Shown here: positions 60,154 through 64,000 of the stretch, piece by piece | Layout of the letters: every line of letters begins with the position of its first letter | How positions within the stretch are numbered: the stretch's first letter is position 1 | Source of the DNA: Sphagnum compactum | Taxonomy: Eukaryota > Bryophyta > Sphagnopsida > Sphagnales | Length of the DNA: 64,000 nucleotides | NCBI GenBank assembly: GCA_965153455.1 | Contig: OZ234495.1 | Span: 20,394,875 to 20,458,874, forward strand | Reading direction: 5' to 3' | The notes under the pieces: generated by a model | The model's input: the letters and a program-made list of their open reading frames with translations, nothing else | Told to the model about the DNA's origin: nothing | Database searches by the model: none | Position numbers and translations under genes: made by a program

Positions 60154-62963
60154 ATGGCCATGGCAAGCACGATTCTGATGAGGAGACAGGGAGCATCCTT
60201 CTCTCAATTTCCCTCCTGGTGTTGCTCCAAACTCTCTTTCAGTACTACGCAGGCAGCAGCAGCTCCTCATGTGATGTTCAACAAATGGGTCCTCGGCAGC
60301 CGACCTTTCCTACATTTCAAGCTCTCAAGAGCTGTAGCCTGTGCGGCTGATACAAGGATACCCAGCAACACAGTGAAGGTGCTTGCTTTGGTCTCAAGGA
60401 ATTCTGACACTCTCTTGTGGGTTCCTTTTTTTTCTTGTGGTTTCCTTCTGTTTTCCTTGTGTTTCTTGAAGTGTCTTTGAGGTCAGGACATGCTCAGCAC
60501 TTGTGGAATGGATGTGCTTTGCATTCAGCACACATCACTAGTGCTGTATCACATGTGGAATGCATGTGTTTTGCAGGCAGCACATAGCACCAGTGCTGCT
60601 GTATCACATGTGGAATCATGTGCTTTGCAAAAGGCCGCACATAGCACCAATGCTGCTGTGGAGGAGGAGGTGAAGAAGGAAAACAAATGCTCATCAGTGC
60701 AGCAATTGTCAACAACAACAATTATCACACCGACACTGGTTCCAGATTTGTTTCTGGAATCCTCGTCCATTCTAGATGATGAAATGGAAGACATCTTGGA
60801 GACAGAAGATGATGATGATGATGATGAATCTGTTCTTGAGTCTGCAGCAATTGTTGTGGGTGTTGCTGAGGAGGAGGTAATGGAGGTAATGCCAGTTTTT
60901 TCTCCAACCAACAAACATCTTGTGGTAAACTTCATTTTGCAATCAGATGAGAGCACAGGTGTTGGTATATATCTAGAATGCTTTGAATGTTACTGGGTTA
61001 TCTGGAAACAACCCATTGCAAAAAAATTCCTTGGGGAGTGGGGTTTGAGGGTTGAGCATGGCTTCGTGGTGTCCAACAGGTGAGTACGACAGGAAATGTG
61101 TGCATAGTGGGTGTGGATCCAGATGTCTCTGGTGCACTTGCTGTGATCAAGTCTGAAGATCAAGGTGCCACAGCTGAGGTTCTTGAATGAATTTTCATAA
61201 ACCCCCTGAAACACAACCCTCATCTGAACTTTTGCATGATGAAGGTGTAGAAGAGAATGTGTGAAGTTTTGCAGTTGTAGTGTTTTGAGGCTGATTGGTG
61301 ACGCTTGCTCTACCATGTTCAGTTCAGATTTTTTCCAATTCTTGCACAGATCAGTTTCTGTGTTACAACTGCTGTGTTGGGAATATTTGAGGGAGTAGGT
61401 GCTTGATGTTCCATGTGTGAAAGTAGCAGTTGGGAAAACTATGCGACGTCGTCATGATACATGCTCCATTGCAGCTCTTGTGCACCAGTTAAATGCGCCA
61501 CGAGGTGTTCTCCATTTGCTTCCCTAACATTTCCATGAAATCACACTCATGAGTTAAATAAGTACCCTATGAATTTTCTTCCATGAGGCCATCCACTGTC
61601 TTCACCTTTTGCTGGACTCACCGAGCATAGTGGGTTTGCAGGAAGTGTAGCATATGTGGAGCAAGCCCAGCCATTTCCCAAGGATGGCAAGCAGGTGAGC
61701 AAATTCTGCATTGGGTCTTGGAATCACTGGTTCATCATTGATGAATACCAAAATTCAGCAAAGCCTCCCAATGGGTTATGCGTCTTTGTACCTTATGACA
61801 ATTTGGCCATTGTCTGATTTTCCCATGTTGCCTGCCATTCTCTATTTCTTCTTCTTTTGTGCGACTTTTTTGTTTTTCCCCCTCTTCGTTTCTCTTGTTT
61901 TTCTCCTTCTATGTTGTTATGATGTTCTTAGTTGTTAGCTGGTATCATGGCTTAGTCTCCTCATTACTTGTGGACTTGCAACAGAAACTGAGTACACAGG
62001 TTAGTGCTTGGTTTCCCAAAACTATGGCATCAGACAATGCAACTGTGGACATGAATGCAGGGGTGGTATAGCACAGGCTTTGGCTATGGAGCATGGGTTG
62101 GCATTTTGGTGGCTTCAGGCTTCCGAGTGGTGCCTGTCCGGGCACAAGCATGGAAAAAAGCAGCAGGCATCTGTGGCAGAGAGTACACTAAGGTAATATT
62201 CCAGTGCAGGTTGAATGTTACATAATGTCTGGCAATCTGGTTGTTGGAGGGTTTAGGGTTTAGGTTATTGGATGTCAATCCTCCTCACAGTGTGGTGCTG
62301 AAGCTGAGAGTCATCATGTCATAAATCACTACAGCTTTGCAGTGTTGCACATCTTGTCAGTGCCCAGTACATGGCACAGTTGTTGCTTGGGAAGGAAGTA
62401 TAGCTGTTCTGACCTATCTTACTGTTGTGAAAGGTTTTGAGGTCCTGGGGTCCAATTCATCGATCTTTAATCTCTTGCAATTTTGCTTTCTCAGAAGTGG
62501 TCTAGGGTTCAGGTGTTTACTTTGAGATCTACTGGTTTAGAGGCTTTTTCAGCACAGGACTCACAACATTTGAGCACCTTGGTAATGCAGGATGACAGTC
62601 GAGCTCTTGCATCAATGCTCTTCCCAGAGCTATCACCACTGCTCAAGCGCAAAAAAGACCATGGTAAATTTATTTTTTTCTTTGACCACGGTAAAGACAG
62701 TGAAGCAATCGCTTCACTTTATTTCAATATTTGAGAAATGCCCATTAATTTTTCTCTGCATAAACGTCCATTTCATAGACATGTTTGAGGCCTAGGCTGC
62801 AGGATTTTAGATTCAGATTTGAGCAACTTAGAGAGGAAGTTGGATCTTAGTCATCAAGGCTTTGACATGAAATGTTGGTCTTGGGTATCTATCTGCAGGT
62901 CGAGCTGATGCACTTCTCATAGCAAGATTTGGGAAGAAATCACTTGAAACTGGTGAATTGTGA
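60154..62963 (+). CDS. MOC1: MOC1-like plastid Holliday junction resolvase
   Basis: Eight exons join in frame to 366 residues: 60154-60378, 60577-60924, 61080-61178, 61399-61504, 61642-61694, 62061-62192, 62591-62663 and 62899-62963. Residues 1-60 look like a plastid transit peptide (Met/Ala/Ser/Arg rich, few acids). An acidic region (Glu/Asp run near 145-165) precedes the RNase H-like resolvase core. Core motifs: [17 protein letters not shown] (Asp204), [28 protein letters not shown] (Glu266), [34 protein letters not shown] and [13 protein letters not shown] (His345, Asp349). MOC1 resolves Holliday junctions in plastid DNA so that nucleoids segregate. All catalytic acids that I can place are present. 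The exon 2-3 junction is the least certain; extra coding sequence between 60925 and 61079 is possible. Exon 2's acceptor lies in a tandem repeat. Confidence 0.9.
60503..60660 (+). repeat. Three-copy tandem repeat (52-55 bp) across an exon 2 acceptor
   Basis: Units start at GTGGAAT at 60503, 60555 and 60610. Each has a TGTG(c/t)TTTGCA segment, an AG (ATTCAG, GGCAG, AAAAG), CACA(t/c)(a/c)(g/t)CAC and TGCTG(t)(a/g)T. Unit 2 supplies the chosen TTTTGCAG acceptor at 60576. Part of units 2 and 3 is coding, giving doubled AAHST(s/n)AAV at the start of exon 2. Confidence 0.8.
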
Positions 62964-64000
62964 GCAAGGTATACCATTCGTTCAAAATTCGTATGGCTAC
63001 TGTCTCTTTATTGGCTTTTCCCGAAGGGAAATGCTTTTGCTTCCATGGAGGACTGCAGGATAAGATTTTGGATTGAACTGGCAACCAATTTGTGTGTGAT
63101 AGCTGGAGGCGTAGCTATACTCTTGAGGCTGCTTCTTTTCCCTCAAATTCATCTTGCATTCAAATTGTCTAATCAGGATACACGGTTCCATTGTTTGAAA
63201 TGGGACCTACTTCTGATTTCTTTTGTGAAAAGGGTACTTAATTTTTGATACAGGCTATGTGAACAGAGAGTGCATGACATTTTGAATGACAAAAATGGTT
63301 GATTCTTTGATCCAATTGTGAAATTTGGACCAAGAAATTGGTGAAAAGCTTCTGGAACTTTTTTGTATGTTTGTCACCTTTGTGATCCTATTTGATTCAT
63401 CCAGTCCTGCAAACTGCTCATATTATCTATATGATCCCAAGATTCAAAAGGCTTAAACATTGACAATATTTTACAAGTATTGTCAGCTAGAAAATTGCAG
63501 GAATCTTCTATGCTCCATGCAAATTCTACCCAAGTTCAGATTATGCCAAATTTGGAGTGGTCAATTATCAGTTTCCATAAGGTTCCTATAAGGTCCTCTC
63601 TCATTGCTTCATTCTGCTGTTAACACAAGCATAATTATCCTATGATGGTTCTGCCCCTTATGGCCAAGTTTAAACAAGCAACAGTTGAATAAAAGCACTC
63701 CGTGAAGTTCCCACCCATGAACACCTGATGAATATCCCTCAAAATGTGAGACCAAATGAACTCTTCTGCATCATTCTTTAGTCTCTCCCTGACAGGCAGA
63801 GCCAATAAATAACACAATTTTATGACAATCAATGAAGCTCTCACTTGATGGAACTGTAGTCATTGGCAGAAGGAAACCTATTTTGTTTGGTGTGCAGTTG
63901 CGTCGGTCTAAGTGCACAGATCAAACCAGTTATTGAGTCCTAATGCCAATTTTCCATTCTAGTCTTTTGTCATACTGCTGCTACCAGAATGCTTCAAACC
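62964..64000. other. Region downstream of MOC1, nothing recognised
   Basis: Open frames at 63045-63248 (+, hydrophobic) and 63635-63844 (-) show no domain I know. The composition stays like the gene-rich end of the window, so a gene beginning beyond 64 kb may reach in. Confidence 0.4.

Overview
This window looks like nuclear DNA of a land plant, probably a seed-free vascular plant such as a fern; the taxon is an inference. It holds spliced plant genes with GT-AG introns, very AT-rich intergenic DNA and decayed plant retrotransposons. A plastid-type Holliday junction resolvase and a plant MED26-like protein support the plant call. A secreted cyanovirin-N homology (CVNH) gene points to a fern, because CVNH lectins are known from ferns (for example Ceratopteris) and fungi. 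There is no sign of bacterial, viral or organellar gene organisation.

Layout. 1-11.9 kb: AT-rich intergenic DNA with a Ty3/gypsy pol relic (about 2.26-3.6 kb) between degenerate direct repeats, and a SINE-like element. 11.9-12.5 kb: a GGTA-rich higher-order repeat. 12.6-15.7 kb: a MED26-like gene with an intronless coding region and tandem duplications in both its leader and trailer. 15.7-27.5 kb: intergenic DNA with tandem duplications, an orphan transit-peptide-like ORF, a minisatellite and a foldback element. 27.5-31.1 kb (+): a complete six-exon CYP716-like cytochrome P450. 31.85-36.18 kb (-): a complete 12-exon PINX1-like G-patch gene, convergent with the P450 and with telomere-like TTTAGGG motifs upstream. 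37-44.3 kb: a 145-bp tandem repeat, a PIF/Harbinger transposase relic, a second Ty3/gypsy relic (protease) and a SINE-like element. 44.4-45.4 kb (+): a CVNH gene with an apparent frameshift and a duplicated splice donor, followed by a long hairpin. 46-50.7 kb: intergenic DNA. 50.8-58.7 kb (-): a 19-exon ALG12 mannosyltransferase. 60.15-62.96 kb (+): an eight-exon MOC1 Holliday junction resolvase, divergent from ALG12. 63-64 kb: nothing recognised.

The genes do not form a pathway. They cover transcription (MED26), specialised triterpenoid or diterpenoid-type oxidation (P450), ribosome or telomere biology (PINX1-like), a secreted lectin (CVNH), ER N-glycan assembly (ALG12) and plastid nucleoid segregation (MOC1). 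I built the exon models by hand from splice sites, reading-frame continuity and remembered family motifs; no alignment was run. A recurring feature is short tandem duplication (about 50-310 bp) at gene edges, in two cases copying a splice donor or acceptor.
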